Counted from the first letter of the stretch, positions 18,529-28,645 are shown. The stretch: DNA of 64,000 nt from UBA7359 sp964523895 (GCA_964523895.1 CAZGBJ010000005.1:56795-120794); one strand, 5' to 3'. A program made the numbers and translations. Notes: generated from the letters alone by a model not told the origin.

Positions 18529-18930
18529 ATGAAACATATTTCACAACGACAGGGAGGTATGACTGCATTAGGTATTTTCATTATTTTGGGTATGATTGCG
18601 TGCTTTATTGCTTTTGGTTTCAGGGTTTTCCCGTTATACAATGAATATCTGGGAGTAAAATCTGTAATGGCAGCAGTGATAAGTCAGCCAGCAAAAAAGA
18701 GAAGTTCAACCAAGAAAATAAGAGCGCTATTCTTAAAGAATGCAAAAGTAAATTCTCTTTATGAATTTGATCGAAACAATATAAAAGATCATCTTACTAT
18801 AAAGAAATCAAAGAATGGCAAGACAAAATATATGAACTTTGTTTATCAACGCACACAACCTCTTTTTAAAAATTTTCATTTAATGATTGATGTTGATGAG
18901 ACATTAGAAATTCCTGCTACTAATAATTAA
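18529..18930 (+). CDS. DUF4845 family membrane-anchored protein
   Basis: This 133-residue protein has one N-terminal membrane segment (GGMTALGIFIILGMIACFIAFGF split across residues 9-31) and a small, basic periplasmic or cytoplasmic domain. Proteins of this family (DUF4845) sit between lepB and rnc in many gamma- and betaproteobacteria; their function is not known. A GTG at 18520 opens the frame, but the ATG at 18529 with AGAGG eight bases upstream is the better start. Confidence 0.8.
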   Translation: MKHISQRQGGMTALGIFIILGMIACFIAFGFRVFPLYNEYLGVKSVMAAVISQPAKKRSSTKKIRALFLKNAKVNSLYEFDRNNIKDHLTIKKSKNGKTKYMNFVYQRTQPLFKNFHLMIDVDETLEIPATNN

Positions 18931-18936
18931 GGCGAG

Positions 18937-19590
18937 ATGATTGATTACCAATTCAATAATAAGGAATTATTGGATCAAGCTTTAACTCACAGAAGCCTTG
19001 GTAATAATAATAACGAACGACTTGAATATCTGGGTGACGCAATATTAGGCTTTGTCATTGCAGAAATTATTTACCGTAAATTTTCAGACGTATCTGAAGG
19101 TGAGCTAACTAGGCTTCGAGCATCTTTGGTTAAGGGAGAAAAGCTTGCTGAGATTGGTCGAGATATTCAGCTTTCAAAAGAAATAAAGCTTGGTCCAGGT
19201 GAATTGAAAAGTGGCGGTTGGCGTCGTGACTCTATTTTAGCTAATACTGTAGAAGCATTAATTGGCGCCGTTTATTTGGATTCTGGGATTGAATCATGCC
19301 GCAACTTTATTCTTTCTTTGTATCAACATCATCTTGAAAATATTGATCCAGCTGATATTAAAAAAGACGCGAAGTCACAATTGCAAGAATATCTTCAGTC
19401 ACGGAAACAAGATGTCCCTACCTATAAAGTAGTAGAAGAATCTGGTTCTTCACACCATCCTGAATTCACGGTGTCATGTAAAATTGGTTTATTAGAGGAT
19501 CTGATCGTTGCAAAAGGAACCAGTAAGCGTAAAGCTGAGCAGTCCGCAGCAAATAAAGCCATGTCCTTGTTGAATTCAAAATGTAAATAA
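18937..19590 (+). CDS. rnc: Ribonuclease III
   Basis: RNase III cuts double-stranded RNA, including rRNA precursors. In 217 residues it shows the signature ERLEYLGDAILGFVIAE with metal-binding Glu30 and Asp34, and the second catalytic stretch NTVEALIGAVYLD. A C-terminal double-stranded RNA-binding domain spans about 148-215 (DAKSQLQEYLQSRKQ, SKRKAEQSAANKAMSLL). The N-terminus is a few residues shorter than in E. coli but begins at the first helix. It is followed by era, the standard pair. Confidence 0.96.
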   Translation: MIDYQFNNKELLDQALTHRSLGNNNNERLEYLGDAILGFVIAEIIYRKFSDVSEGELTRLRASLVKGEKLAEIGRDIQLSKEIKLGPGELKSGGWRRDSILANTVEALIGAVYLDSGIESCRNFILSLYQHHLENIDPADIKKDAKSQLQEYLQSRKQDVPTYKVVEESGSSHHPEFTVSCKIGLLEDLIVAKGTSKRKAEQSAANKAMSLLNSKCK

Positions 19591-19610
19591 TCTACTTTTA
19601 TTAATTTAGC

Positions 19611-20504
19611 ATGAAAGAATTTCGAACAGGATATGTAAGTATCATTGGCAAACCAAATGTTGGTAAATCTACATTACTGAATAATTTGCTTGAACAGAAA
19701 CTCAGTATTGTTTCAAGAAAACCACAAACAACACGTTGGAATTTACTCGGCATAAAAACTTCTTCTGATTCCCAGATAATCTTTATTGATACTCCTGGGT
19801 TACAAAAACAGCCGAAGCTCGTCTTGAATCAACATATGAATAAGGCCGTATCAAGTACACTAAATTATATTGATATAATCCTGTTTGTTGTAGAAGCATC
19901 AAAATGGAACGAGCTTGATGAGAATGTTGTTGATTTATTGAAGAAATCATTGCCTGCACAACTATTTCTGGTGCTTAATAAAGTTGATAAAATATCAAAT
20001 AAAAATGATTTGTTATCTTTTATTAATACTGTGTCAAAAAAAATGGATTTTAATGAAGTTATTCCCGTGTCTGCCACTAAAGGAACAGGTCTTGATACTC
20101 TGGAGTCGACAATAATAAAGAATCTTCCTCATGCTCCGGCATTATTTCCCGAAGATCAGGTTACCGATCGTAGCGAGCGATTTTTTGCTGCTGAATTTGT
20201 ACGTGAAAAATTGATGATCCGTTTAAGTGATGAATTACCTTACCACTTATCAATTACAATTGATGAATTTAAGGAAAAAAATAATATTCTTCATATTCAT
20301 GCTTGTATATGGGTTGAAAGAAAAGGACAGAAGTCGATAGTCATTGGAAAAGAAGGTGGTGTGTTAAAAGCAATAGGGAAAGAAGCAAGACTGGATCTTG
20401 AAGAAATATTTGATAAAAAAGTGAACTTAAAAACATGGGTTAAAGTTAAAAAGAAATGGACTGATTCAGAACAGGCGTTAAAACAATTTGGCTATTACGA
20501 ATAG
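19611..20504 (+). CDS. era: GTPase Era
   Basis: Era binds the 3' end of 16S rRNA and is needed for 30S assembly. At 297 residues it is full length. The GTPase domain has G1 GKPNVGKST, DTPGLQ for G3, and NKVDK for G4 at about 124-128. The KH domain at about 205-285 includes the loop IVIGKEGGVLKAIGKEAR. It lies 20 bp after rnc and 37 bp before recO. Confidence 0.97.
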   Translation: MKEFRTGYVSIIGKPNVGKSTLLNNLLEQKLSIVSRKPQTTRWNLLGIKTSSDSQIIFIDTPGLQKQPKLVLNQHMNKAVSSTLNYIDIILFVVEASKWNELDENVVDLLKKSLPAQLFLVLNKVDKISNKNDLLSFINTVSKKMDFNEVIPVSATKGTGLDTLESTIIKNLPHAPALFPEDQVTDRSERFFAAEFVREKLMIRLSDELPYHLSITIDEFKEKNNILHIHACIWVERKGQKSIVIGKEGGVLKAIGKEARLDLEEIFDKKVNLKTWVKVKKKWTDSEQALKQFGYYE

Positions 20505-20541
20505 GCATGTACTCGTGCTACTAGAATATATATGAAGCTTA

Positions 20542-21258
20542 ATGAAGGTTGAACTTACTCCATGCTATATATTGCACCGCAGAGATTACAGTGAAAGCAG
20601 CCTGATTCTTGAGGTTTTTTCCAGAGAGCATGGTCGCGTCAACCTTATTGCAAAAGGTGCAAAGCGAAATAAGAAGCAACAAGGCATAAATCATAACCTG
20701 TATCAAAAGTATCACATGTCGTGGGTCGCCAGGTCTGAATTAGGTACATTAACAAATATTGAATTGGCGGCTTTATCCGACTCATTAAAGCCAGAAGTGA
20801 TGATGACCGGTTTTTACATGAATGAACTCATGTTGCGCTTACTTCATAAGCATGAGGCACATCCGGAATTATTTGATTCATACGATATAACAATTCAGCA
20901 ATTATTAAATGATAAGTCTGAACAAATTGTATTACGTTATTATGAAAAAATATTGCTACAGTCATTAGGTTACGGTGTAATTCTTGATCATGAAGTAGAA
21001 ACGGGAGAAGCTTTGAACTCTGAAAAAGAATATTATTATCAGTTTGATTTTGGGCCTTCTCTAACGACGAATAATATTAAGTCAGGCATTAATGTTTCAG
21101 GAAAAACATTATTGGAACTCGATGCAGAAACATTGTCAGATGTTGAAAATATTAATGAAGCAAAAGTATTATTGAAGTCAATACTAAATCAACATTTGGG
21201 AGAAAAACCATTGGCTAGCCGAGAACTTTATCAAGCCTATATTAAAACAAAAAAGTAG
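20542..21258 (+). CDS. recO: DNA repair protein RecO
   Basis: RecO helps load RecA at SSB-covered gaps in the RecFOR pathway. The 238-residue protein starts with the OB-fold domain (YILHRRDYSESSLILEVFSREHGRV is the diagnostic stretch, residues 9-33, followed by LIAKGAKRNKK). A helical C-terminal domain follows (GFYMNELMLRLLHKHEAHPELFD). No zinc-binding Cys cluster is visible, as is usual in gammaproteobacteria. Position between era and pdxJ supports the call. Confidence 0.94.
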   Translation: MKVELTPCYILHRRDYSESSLILEVFSREHGRVNLIAKGAKRNKKQQGINHNLYQKYHMSWVARSELGTLTNIELAALSDSLKPEVMMTGFYMNELMLRLLHKHEAHPELFDSYDITIQQLLNDKSEQIVLRYYEKILLQSLGYGVILDHEVETGEALNSEKEYYYQFDFGPSLTTNNIKSGINVSGKTLLELDAETLSDVENINEAKVLLKSILNQHLGEKPLASRELYQAYIKTKK

Positions 21259-21323
21259 TTTGATAAATTCGTTTATCGGATATAGTAACGATATCATTCA
21301 ATAAATAAATAGAATTAATAAAA

Positions 21324-22055
21324 ATGTTATTAGGTGTAAATATAGATCACATTGCAACACTTCGTCAGGCACGAGGCACGCGTTATCCTGATCCGGTTAG
21401 TGCAGCATATCTTGCAGAAAAAGCCGGCGCAGATTCTATTACGATACATTTACGTGAAGATCGGCGTCATATTCAGGAACGTGATGTTCGTATATTGAAA
21501 GAAACACTAGTAACTTCGATGAATCTCGAAATGGCAGTAACAGAAGAGATGTTAACTATTGCCGAATCAATAAAGCCCCGGTTTTGTTGTCTGGTTCCGG
21601 AAAAACGCGAGGAATTAACCACTGAAGGTGGATTGGATGTTGTTACTCAATTAGCACGTATAAAAGAGAGCTGTGAACGATTAAAAGAAGCAGGAATTAG
21701 AGTCTCTTTGTTTATCGATGCTGACCAGGATCAAATACAAGCAGCAGCTGATTCTTCTGCACCTTATATTGAAATTCATACCGGACATTATGCTGATGCT
21801 ACAGATAATAAGAGCATGACAGAAGAATTAAAGAAAATAATTAGTGCAGTTGAATTTGCTTCGAATGCAGGCCTTAAAGTTAATGCAGGTCATGGATTAA
21901 GTTATACAAATGTAATGCAAATTGCCGCAATACCTCAAATACTGGAATTAAATATAGGACATAGTATTATCTCCCGCGCTGTTTTATCCGGTTTGCCAGA
22001 AGCCGTCAGAGAAATGAAAAGATTGATGAGTGAATCAATCACATTATCTGATTAA
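21324..22055 (+). CDS. pdxJ: Pyridoxine 5'-phosphate synthase PdxJ
   Basis: PdxJ joins 1-deoxyxylulose 5-phosphate and 3-amino-2-oxopropyl phosphate in vitamin B6 synthesis. The 243-residue TIM barrel begins LLGVNIDHIATLRQARGT and contains DSITIHLREDRRHI, VSLFIDAD, IEIHTGHYAD, VNAGHGLSYTNV and LNIGHSIISRAV, the usual active-site loops. No acpS follows; prfC does instead. Length and motifs are standard. Confidence 0.97.
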   Translation: MLLGVNIDHIATLRQARGTRYPDPVSAAYLAEKAGADSITIHLREDRRHIQERDVRILKETLVTSMNLEMAVTEEMLTIAESIKPRFCCLVPEKREELTTEGGLDVVTQLARIKESCERLKEAGIRVSLFIDADQDQIQAAADSSAPYIEIHTGHYADATDNKSMTEELKKIISAVEFASNAGLKVNAGHGLSYTNVMQIAAIPQILELNIGHSIISRAVLSGLPEAVREMKRLMSESITLSD

Positions 22056-22094
22056 TCTGACTCATCGATTCCCAAACTTTTATTTACATAGACG

Positions 22095-23669
22095 ATGTCA
22101 GAACAACACGCCCAAACGGATAAACGACGTACTTTTGCTATCATTTCTCACCCTGATGCCGGTAAGACGACAGTAACTGAGCAATTGTTATTGTATGGTG
22201 GCGCGATTCAGACAGCTGGAACGGTTAAATCCCGCAAGTCAGATCGACATGCAACATCAGACTGGATGCAAATGGAGAAGGATAGAGGCATTTCTGTTAC
22301 CAGTTCGGTGATGCAATTTGAATATCAGAATAACATTGTTAATTTACTGGATACCCCGGGGCACGCGGACTTTTCTGAAGACACTTATCGTACTTTAACC
22401 GCTGTTGATTCGGCATTAATGGTAATAGATGTCGCAAAAGGTGTAGAACAACGAACCGTTAAGTTAATGGAAGTTTGCCGATTACGTGACACACCTATAA
22501 TTACCTTTATTAATAAACTGGATCGTGAAGGAAAGGAGCCGATTGAATTATTAGATGAGATTGAAACGGAGTTAGGAATAAAATGTGTTCCATTTACCTG
22601 GCCAATCGGTATGGGAACAAGATTAGTAGGTATATATAATTTACTTGATGATTCTATTCGGCTTTACGACAAGCAAGATGAAGCTATTCATGGAAAAATA
22701 ATAACTGGTTTACACAGTGAAGAGGCAAAAAATATCCTGGGTGATCAACTAACTCATATAGATGAAGAAATAAGTTTGATACAGGGTGTTTATGAAGAGT
22801 TTATTAAAGATGGCTTTTTATCTGGTCTAATAACACCTGTGTTTTTTGGAACAGCTTTACATAATTTTGGTATAGCTGAATTTATGGATTGTTTAATTAA
22901 ACATGCGCCAGCGCCAAAAACACGTATTACTGAGGAACGGGAAGTTGAACCAAAAGAAGATAAGCTGAGTGGTTTTGTCTTCAAAATTCAAGCGAACATG
23001 GATCCTGCTCACCGAGATAGAATCGCATTTCTCAGAATATGTTCAGGGCATTATCAACGAGGCATGAAAATGCGCCATGTACGATTGGGGCGAGATGTCC
23101 AAATTTCTAATGCAGTCACCTTTATGGCTGGAAACCGTGAACAAGCTGAAGAGGCATGGTCTGGTGATGTCATAGGCTTACATAATCATGGAACAATTCA
23201 AGTCGGCGATACGTTTACACAAGGAGAAAACCTTAATTTTACTGGTATTCCACATTTTGCCCCGGAATTATTCAAGCGGGTTCAATTACGAGATCCGTTA
23301 AAACTGAAAGCATTACAAAAAGGCTTAATTCAATTGGGTGAAGAGGGCGCAACACAAGTATTTAGACCCATTAACAGCAATGACTGGATTTTGGGAGCAG
23401 TAGGGGTACTTCAGTTTGATGTTGTTGCCTGGCGTTTAAAGGAAGAATACGGTGTTGAATGTTCGTATGACAATATTTCAGTTGTCGTCGCACGTTGGGT
23501 AGAATGCGATGATAATAAAACGCTGGACGAATTTCGAAAAAAAGTTAGCGATAATATTGCCCTCGATGGCGGCGAACATCTAACTTATTTAGCACCATCT
23601 ATGGTGAACCTCAATTTAACCATTGAACGATGGCCTGGCATTACATTTCACGCAACACGAGAACATTAA
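22095..23669 (+). CDS. prfC: Peptide chain release factor 3
   Basis: RF3 is the GTPase that removes RF1 or RF2 from the ribosome after termination. It is 524 residues, the normal length, with G1 ISHPDAGKTTVTEQ, the RGISVTSSVMQF switch, DTPGHADFSEDTYR and NKLDRE. The family-specific C-terminal domain follows (GAVGVLQFDVVAWRLKEEYGVE). It ends only 16 bp from the convergent rne stop, and I see no separate terminator in that gap. Confidence 0.97.
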   Translation: MSEQHAQTDKRRTFAIISHPDAGKTTVTEQLLLYGGAIQTAGTVKSRKSDRHATSDWMQMEKDRGISVTSSVMQFEYQNNIVNLLDTPGHADFSEDTYRTLTAVDSALMVIDVAKGVEQRTVKLMEVCRLRDTPIITFINKLDREGKEPIELLDEIETELGIKCVPFTWPIGMGTRLVGIYNLLDDSIRLYDKQDEAIHGKIITGLHSEEAKNILGDQLTHIDEEISLIQGVYEEFIKDGFLSGLITPVFFGTALHNFGIAEFMDCLIKHAPAPKTRITEEREVEPKEDKLSGFVFKIQANMDPAHRDRIAFLRICSGHYQRGMKMRHVRLGRDVQISNAVTFMAGNREQAEEAWSGDVIGLHNHGTIQVGDTFTQGENLNFTGIPHFAPELFKRVQLRDPLKLKALQKGLIQLGEEGATQVFRPINSNDWILGAVGVLQFDVVAWRLKEEYGVECSYDNISVVVARWVECDDNKTLDEFRKKVSDNIALDGGEHLTYLAPSMVNLNLTIERWPGITFHATREH

Positions 23670-23685
23670 TTAAATCAGAGCTTCC

Positions 23686-26067
23686 TTAATCTTTGTTTTC
23701 AACTGCTGTTGCTATATTTCCCTCTACTTCTTTGTTTACAGAAACGGCTGATGAATCTTCCTGACGTTCATTATTTGGATTCTGATTTGTAACATTGTAA
23801 TTAATATCTGTTTTGTCAGTATCATTTTCGTTACTTTGTATAGGCCTTACCGATGCTGTATTGGGATTGATCTGAGTAATTTCATTATCTTTCTCTGCTA
23901 CACTTGGTGCAGCACTAATAGAAGCTTGAGTAGAATTATCTTGCGGAGCTTTGTTCTCTGTATTATTAGCTTGTGCATTATTTGACGCTACATTCTGAGC
24001 AGTATTAACGGGCGAAACGTTCTCTACTGAATTGTTATTCGTCTCTTTATTACTATTAGCATTTCCCGACTTGCGTCTGCGACCACCACGGTTACGGCGT
24101 CTTGAGTTACTATTGCGATTAGCTGAATTTGCGCTATCTGAAGAATTTTCAGACTGATTTTCCCCCTGATTATTTTTTTGATTTCCACGTCTTTGTTGAT
24201 TGTTTGAATTTTTATTATTACGTCTTTGTTGATTACGGTTTTGTCCTTGTCTATCACGATTGGCATTGTTGCCACGATTATTTCTAGAGCGGTTATTTGC
24301 TCGTCGATTATTATTTCGTTGTTTATTATCTGGTTTAGAATCAGAAGATTTATTATCTTCAGTAACGCTAAATAGACTACTGAAGAGCTTTAATAATCGT
24401 TTAATCAAGCCTGTCTTATTTTGTTTGCCAGCAGTAGGAGCTGGTGCCTCAGGCGTGAACTGTTTAACGACAGGTCTTTCGACCGGTGGTTTTTTATGAG
24501 TATTTATCAGATCATTATTTAAATTATCTTTTTCTTCAGCTTTCAATAAATAGCTTGCTAGCTGATTATTCCCATCTGATTTAACTTCAGTCAAACGTAC
24601 ACGTTGCACTAAATACTGTGGTGTTACCATAGATGGATCAGGGATAACTAAAATATCAACATCGAGACGATGCTGTATTTCACTTATGGGTTGTCGTTTC
24701 TCATTTAATAAAAACGTTGCCGCATCAACCGGGACACGAACGATAATCTTGGCAGTCATATCTTTCATCGCTTCTTCTTCAATAATGCGTAACACTGAAA
24801 GCGCCAATGATTCAACATCTCGAATTGTTCCCTGGCCGTCACAACGAGGGCAGGGTATGTGACTGGATTCACCTAACGAGGGTCTTAAGCGTTGCCTAGA
24901 CATTTCAAGAAGACCAAAACGAGATATCCTGCCAATTTGAACTCGTGCTCTATCCATACGTAGACTTTCACGCATAGTATTTTCTACTTCGCGTTGATTT
25001 CGTGTATTTAACATATCAATGAAATCGATAACAATCAGGCCACCAATATCACGCAGACGAAGTTGCCGTCCTATTTCTTCAGCCGCTTCCCTGTTTGTAT
25101 TTAACGCCGTTTCTTCTATGTCACTTCCTTTTGTTGCTCTCGCCGAATTAATATCAATAGAAATCAATGCTTCAGTGTGATCAATAATGACAGCACCACC
25201 TGATGGCAATCGAACTTCTCTGGAAAATGCAGATTCAATCTGATACTCAATTTGATATCGAGTAAAGAGAGGGTCGTTATCCGTATAAAGCTTAAGTTTT
25301 TCCAGGTTATGCGGCATAACCTGACTCATGAAATCATGACATCTTTTGTGCACTTCAGCGTCATCAATCCATATTTCATTAATGTCTTTTCGTAAATAAT
25401 CACGAATAGCACGAATAATGACATCGCTTTCCTGATAAATAAGAAAAGGCGCGGGACGTTCTGCTGCAGCAGTACTTATTGCACCCCAAAGTTGCGACAG
25501 GTAATTCAAATCCCATTGCAGTTCTTCAGAAGATTTACCAATACCTGCTGTTCTCAAGATTAATCCCATACCTTCCGGAATTTCGAGACCACTCATAGCG
25601 TCTTTAGCTTCAGAACGGTCACTGCCTTCAATTTGTCTGGAGACACCCCCTGCACGAGGATTATTGGGCATGAGAACAAGATAACGACCGGCAAGACTAA
25701 TAAATGTGCTTAATGCAGCACCTTTGTTTCCGCGTTCTTCTTTTTCAACCTGAACGATAAATTCCTGACCTTCACTGATTACATCACTAATGCTCAAACG
25801 ACCACTACGTGGTTTGTCAGCTTGCTCAGGTTTATACAGGGCGCGCGCTATTTCTTTGAAGGGTAAAAAACCATGACGTTCTGAACCATAATCTACGAAG
25901 GCGGCTTCAAGACTGGGTTCAATTCGAATAACGCGGGCTTTGTAAATATTAGATTTTTTTTGCTCGCGTGCGGTTGATTCTATGTCCAGATCGTATAATC
26001 GTTGTCCATCGACAAGTGCGACACGCACCTCTTCTGGCTGAGTTGCGTTGATCAGCATACGTTTCAT
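23686..26067 (-). CDS. rne: Ribonuclease E
   Basis: This 793-residue endonuclease organises mRNA decay and processes rRNA and tRNA. The catalytic half starts MKRMLINATQPEEVRVALVDG. The S1 domain spans about 35-125, and a DNase I-like active site has Asp residues in SIDINSAR and IVIDFIDM. The zinc-link is CPRCDGQG. Beyond about residue 555 comes a low-complexity tail rich in Asn, Arg and Gln (about 590-665), then Ser/Asn/Glu-rich sequence. This is the place of the RNA-binding and degradosome scaffold, but short linear motifs for enolase or PNPase cannot be assigned by eye. Divergent rluC and a long leader match other gammaproteobacteria. Confidence 0.96.
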   Translation of the reverse strand: MKRMLINATQPEEVRVALVDGQRLYDLDIESTAREQKKSNIYKARVIRIEPSLEAAFVDYGSERHGFLPFKEIARALYKPEQADKPRSGRLSISDVISEGQEFIVQVEKEERGNKGAALSTFISLAGRYLVLMPNNPRAGGVSRQIEGSDRSEAKDAMSGLEIPEGMGLILRTAGIGKSSEELQWDLNYLSQLWGAISTAAAERPAPFLIYQESDVIIRAIRDYLRKDINEIWIDDAEVHKRCHDFMSQVMPHNLEKLKLYTDNDPLFTRYQIEYQIESAFSREVRLPSGGAVIIDHTEALISIDINSARATKGSDIEETALNTNREAAEEIGRQLRLRDIGGLIVIDFIDMLNTRNQREVENTMRESLRMDRARVQIGRISRFGLLEMSRQRLRPSLGESSHIPCPRCDGQGTIRDVESLALSVLRIIEEEAMKDMTAKIIVRVPVDAATFLLNEKRQPISEIQHRLDVDILVIPDPSMVTPQYLVQRVRLTEVKSDGNNQLASYLLKAEEKDNLNNDLINTHKKPPVERPVVKQFTPEAPAPTAGKQNKTGLIKRLLKLFSSLFSVTEDNKSSDSKPDNKQRNNNRRANNRSRNNRGNNANRDRQGQNRNQQRRNNKNSNNQQRRGNQKNNQGENQSENSSDSANSANRNSNSRRRNRGGRRRKSGNANSNKETNNNSVENVSPVNTAQNVASNNAQANNTENKAPQDNSTQASISAAPSVAEKDNEITQINPNTASVRPIQSNENDTDKTDINYNVTNQNPNNERQEDSSAVSVNKEVEGNIATAVENKD

Positions 26068-26514
26068 TTATGTAATTCCTTAAGCTTCGCTCTACCTATG
26101 CAATACGACGGTCATTCCTTGTCATGTGCCGGGAGCGCAACCACTATATTTATTTGCTCATTTTGTTTGGGTTGAGCAATATTTCAACCCTGTGTCTGCT
26201 TAATCCATTTCATGTGTTCGCTAGACGAACACGCTCTATTGTTATATCCACAGAACATCTCCTGTGTCACTATCGGGTAATATACTGATATCCAAATATC
26301 AGGACTTTATAAAGTCTTAAAATATTTTCTTTTTAGATGAAATTTTTCGTTTTATCATCCTGACCGATATGTAACCAAACCTGAATAATCGCGTTGCACT
26401 AGCTTTGTGCATGAACTCATGCGCAATAACTGTGACAGGTACTAACCTGAATGCCGGGTTTGTAGAATCTAATATAGCAATCTTGAGCACTTGCAGCAAT
26501 AAAATAAGAGAAAA
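26068..26514 (-). promoter_or_regulatory. rne 5' leader / rne-rluC divergent spacer
   Basis: There are 447 bases without a gene between the rne and rluC starts. On the rne side two perfect hairpins are visible: GTGTTCG/CGAACAC (26214-26232) and GGGTTGA/TCAACCC (26169-26190). In E. coli the long rne leader folds into hairpins through which RNase E limits its own mRNA. The position and length suggest the same autoregulation here, by inference. I cannot place promoters with confidence. Confidence 0.5.
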
Positions 26515-27465
26515 ATGAAGCAAAATCAGACAAAAAAAATCAATTCAAAACAAATAGTTATATCCGATGACTATGACGGGCAACGAATTGATAATTTTCT
26601 CTTACGTTATTTTGGAAAAATACCAAAATCACGGATTTACCAAATGTTGCGAAAAGGCGAAGTACGCATAAATAAAGGGCGTATAAAACAGACCTATAAG
26701 TTGAAAGCGGGAGATGTACTTCGAGTCCCTCCAGTTTACCTGGATGAAAAGAAAGCAAATACACCTCCAGTATATCTACAGCAAAAAATACTTGAATCAA
26801 AAATATTTGAAGATGATGGAATTATCGTTATTAATAAACCGGCAGGCATTGTTGTTCATAGTGGCAGCGGTCAAACTCATGGTGTAATTGAAGCATTTCG
26901 TTCCATAGGCGAGCAATATAAAAAACTGGAACTGGTGCATCGTCTGGACAAAGATACTTCAGGCTGCCTGATTCTGGCCAAGAATATGACTGTTTTGAGA
27001 CAATTACACGAGATGATAAGTGCAGGGGAGATGACAAAAACATATAGTGCTTTGTTAGCGGGACGATTTGATAAAAAGAAAATGACGGTCAATACCGCTT
27101 TAAGTAAAAACCCTTCTAATGAGCGAATCATCACTGTTGAAAAAGGAGGCAAATCAGCAACAACAATTTTTTACAGTAAAAAGGTCTATGATATAGCAAC
27201 GTTAGTTGATATTGATTTGATCACCGGGCGCACTCACCAAATTCGGGTACATAGTGCGTCTATCGAACATCCTGTTTTGGGTGACACGAAATACGGCAAT
27301 CGTCTTATAAATCGTGAATTCAAAAAAACAGGCTTAAAACGAATGTTTTTACATGCTAAATCCTTAAGCTTCAAATCACCATTGACGCAACAAAAAATTA
27401 CTATAGAAGCGCCGCTTGAAGCAAATTTGATTAACTTTCTTGAAACATTGAGTATTAATTCTTAA
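26515..27465 (+). CDS. rluC: 23S rRNA pseudouridine synthase RluC
   Basis: RluC isomerises three uridines (955, 2504, 2580 in E. coli numbering) of 23S rRNA. The 316-residue protein has an N-terminal S4 RNA-binding domain (QRIDNFLLRYFGKIPKSRIYQ, about residues 22-85). The catalytic motif LVHRLDKDTSGCLILAK with the nucleophilic Asp follows at about 141-157. ITGRTHQIRVH and HPVLGDTKYG are the later family motifs. Divergent arrangement with rne supports RluC over RluD. Confidence 0.93.
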   Translation: MKQNQTKKINSKQIVISDDYDGQRIDNFLLRYFGKIPKSRIYQMLRKGEVRINKGRIKQTYKLKAGDVLRVPPVYLDEKKANTPPVYLQQKILESKIFEDDGIIVINKPAGIVVHSGSGQTHGVIEAFRSIGEQYKKLELVHRLDKDTSGCLILAKNMTVLRQLHEMISAGEMTKTYSALLAGRFDKKKMTVNTALSKNPSNERIITVEKGGKSATTIFYSKKVYDIATLVDIDLITGRTHQIRVHSASIEHPVLGDTKYGNRLINREFKKTGLKRMFLHAKSLSFKSPLTQQKITIEAPLEANLINFLETLSINS

Positions 27466-27570
27466 TAAACTTTATGAAACTTGTGCAAATTCATCCGTTC
27501 TAATTCAGCACAGTTTGTTAAACTATAGATAAACGCATTAAAGTTGAAATAAACAGGCAAAGAGTAATTT

Positions 27571-28500
27571 ATGGCTGATTCAGAAAAATTCGAACAATCC
27601 CTTGTAAATGAACTAGCCAGGGAAGTTCTTCACGAGCAACGTCGAAATAGACGTTGGGGTATATTTTTTAAAAGTTTATTAGCACTCTATTTATTGTCAT
27701 TCTTCATTATCTATTTAGCTAAAAATACTGAAATAGCGAGTTTTGGTGACGAAAAACATACTGCCTTAATTGAAGTTAATGGTGTTATTTCTGCAAATAC
27801 TGAAGCTCGAGCAGATTATGTTGTTACCGGGTTAAGAAACGCATTTGAAGATGAAAATACCGAGGGTGTAATTTTACGGATAAATAGTCCTGGAGGCAGT
27901 CCTGTTCAGGCAGGTTACATAAATGACGAAATAAAACGTCTAAAAGAAAAATATCCAGAGATTCCGCTTTATGCAGTTATTACTGATGTCTGTGCCTCAG
28001 GTGGATATTATATTGCGGCAGCGGCAGACAAAATATATGCAAACAAGGCAAGTATTGTTGGCTCAATTGGTGTGATTATGTCTGGTTTTGGTTTTGTTGA
28101 TGCAATTGAAAAGCTGGGAGTAGAACGCCGGCTTCTGCATGCAGGTGATAACAAAGGCTTCATGGATCCTTTTCAGCCACTAAAGCAAGATGAAGCAAGT
28201 CATGTTCAAGGACTACTTGGTGAGATTCATCAGCAATTTATAGATGTTGTTAAAGATGGTCGCGGCGACCGACTGATCGATGATGAAAAACTTTTTTCAG
28301 GACTTATATGGTCGGGGCAAGAAGGAATTAAACTTGGCTTGGTCGATGAATTAGCCAGTGCCAGTCAGGTCGCTCGCGAAATAATCGGTGCTGAAGATAT
28401 TATCGATTACACTAAAAGAGAGAATTATCTGGATCGTTTTGCAAATCAAATGGGCTCAGCAATGTTACAAAGTCTAAATGGAGCCTTCAATCTACAGTAA
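27571..28500 (+). CDS. S49 family signal peptide peptidase (SppA/SohB-like, short form)
   Basis: A 309-residue inner-membrane protease with one N-terminal membrane segment (about residues 34-50, SLLALYLLSFFIIYLAK). The Ser nucleophile is in DVCASGGYYIAAAADKIYA (about residue 146) and the candidate general base Lys is in LHAGDNKGFMDPFQ. This is the single-domain form, about half the length of E. coli SppA. It probably cleaves leftover signal peptides in the membrane. It follows rluC, as in Pseudomonas. Confidence 0.88.
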   Translation: MADSEKFEQSLVNELAREVLHEQRRNRRWGIFFKSLLALYLLSFFIIYLAKNTEIASFGDEKHTALIEVNGVISANTEARADYVVTGLRNAFEDENTEGVILRINSPGGSPVQAGYINDEIKRLKEKYPEIPLYAVITDVCASGGYYIAAAADKIYANKASIVGSIGVIMSGFGFVDAIEKLGVERRLLHAGDNKGFMDPFQPLKQDEASHVQGLLGEIHQQFIDVVKDGRGDRLIDDEKLFSGLIWSGQEGIKLGLVDELASASQVAREIIGAEDIIDYTKRENYLDRFANQMGSAMLQSLNGAFNLQ

Positions 28501-28508
28501 AAAGCTAA

Positions 28509-28636
28509 GCTACAGAGAGCACGGAGAACACAGAGAAAGTCTTTTAAGCTATTTAACATTTGAAAAAAACCAATTATTGATTATCTGTTATTCATTATTT
28601 TTGCTCTTCTCTGTGACCTCCGTGCTCTCTGTGGCA
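28509..28636. repeat. MITE-like element with CACAGAG-type inverted ends (copy 1)
   Basis: A left arm at 28510-28539 (ACAGAGAGCACGGAG then AACACAGAGAAA) and a right arm at 28607-28635 form an imperfect inverted repeat of about 30 bp around roughly 70 bp of AT-rich sequence. A related copy with different internal sequence lies at 52134-52272. It sits between the S49 peptidase and yceF, which are convergent, and could act as a bidirectional terminator. Confidence 0.7.
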
Positions 28637-28645
28637 AATTTGTAG

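Noticed and set aside
24024..24275. Alternative minus-strand frame in the rne tail
   Set aside because: Out-of-frame reading of the Asn/Arg-rich low-complexity region of RNase E.
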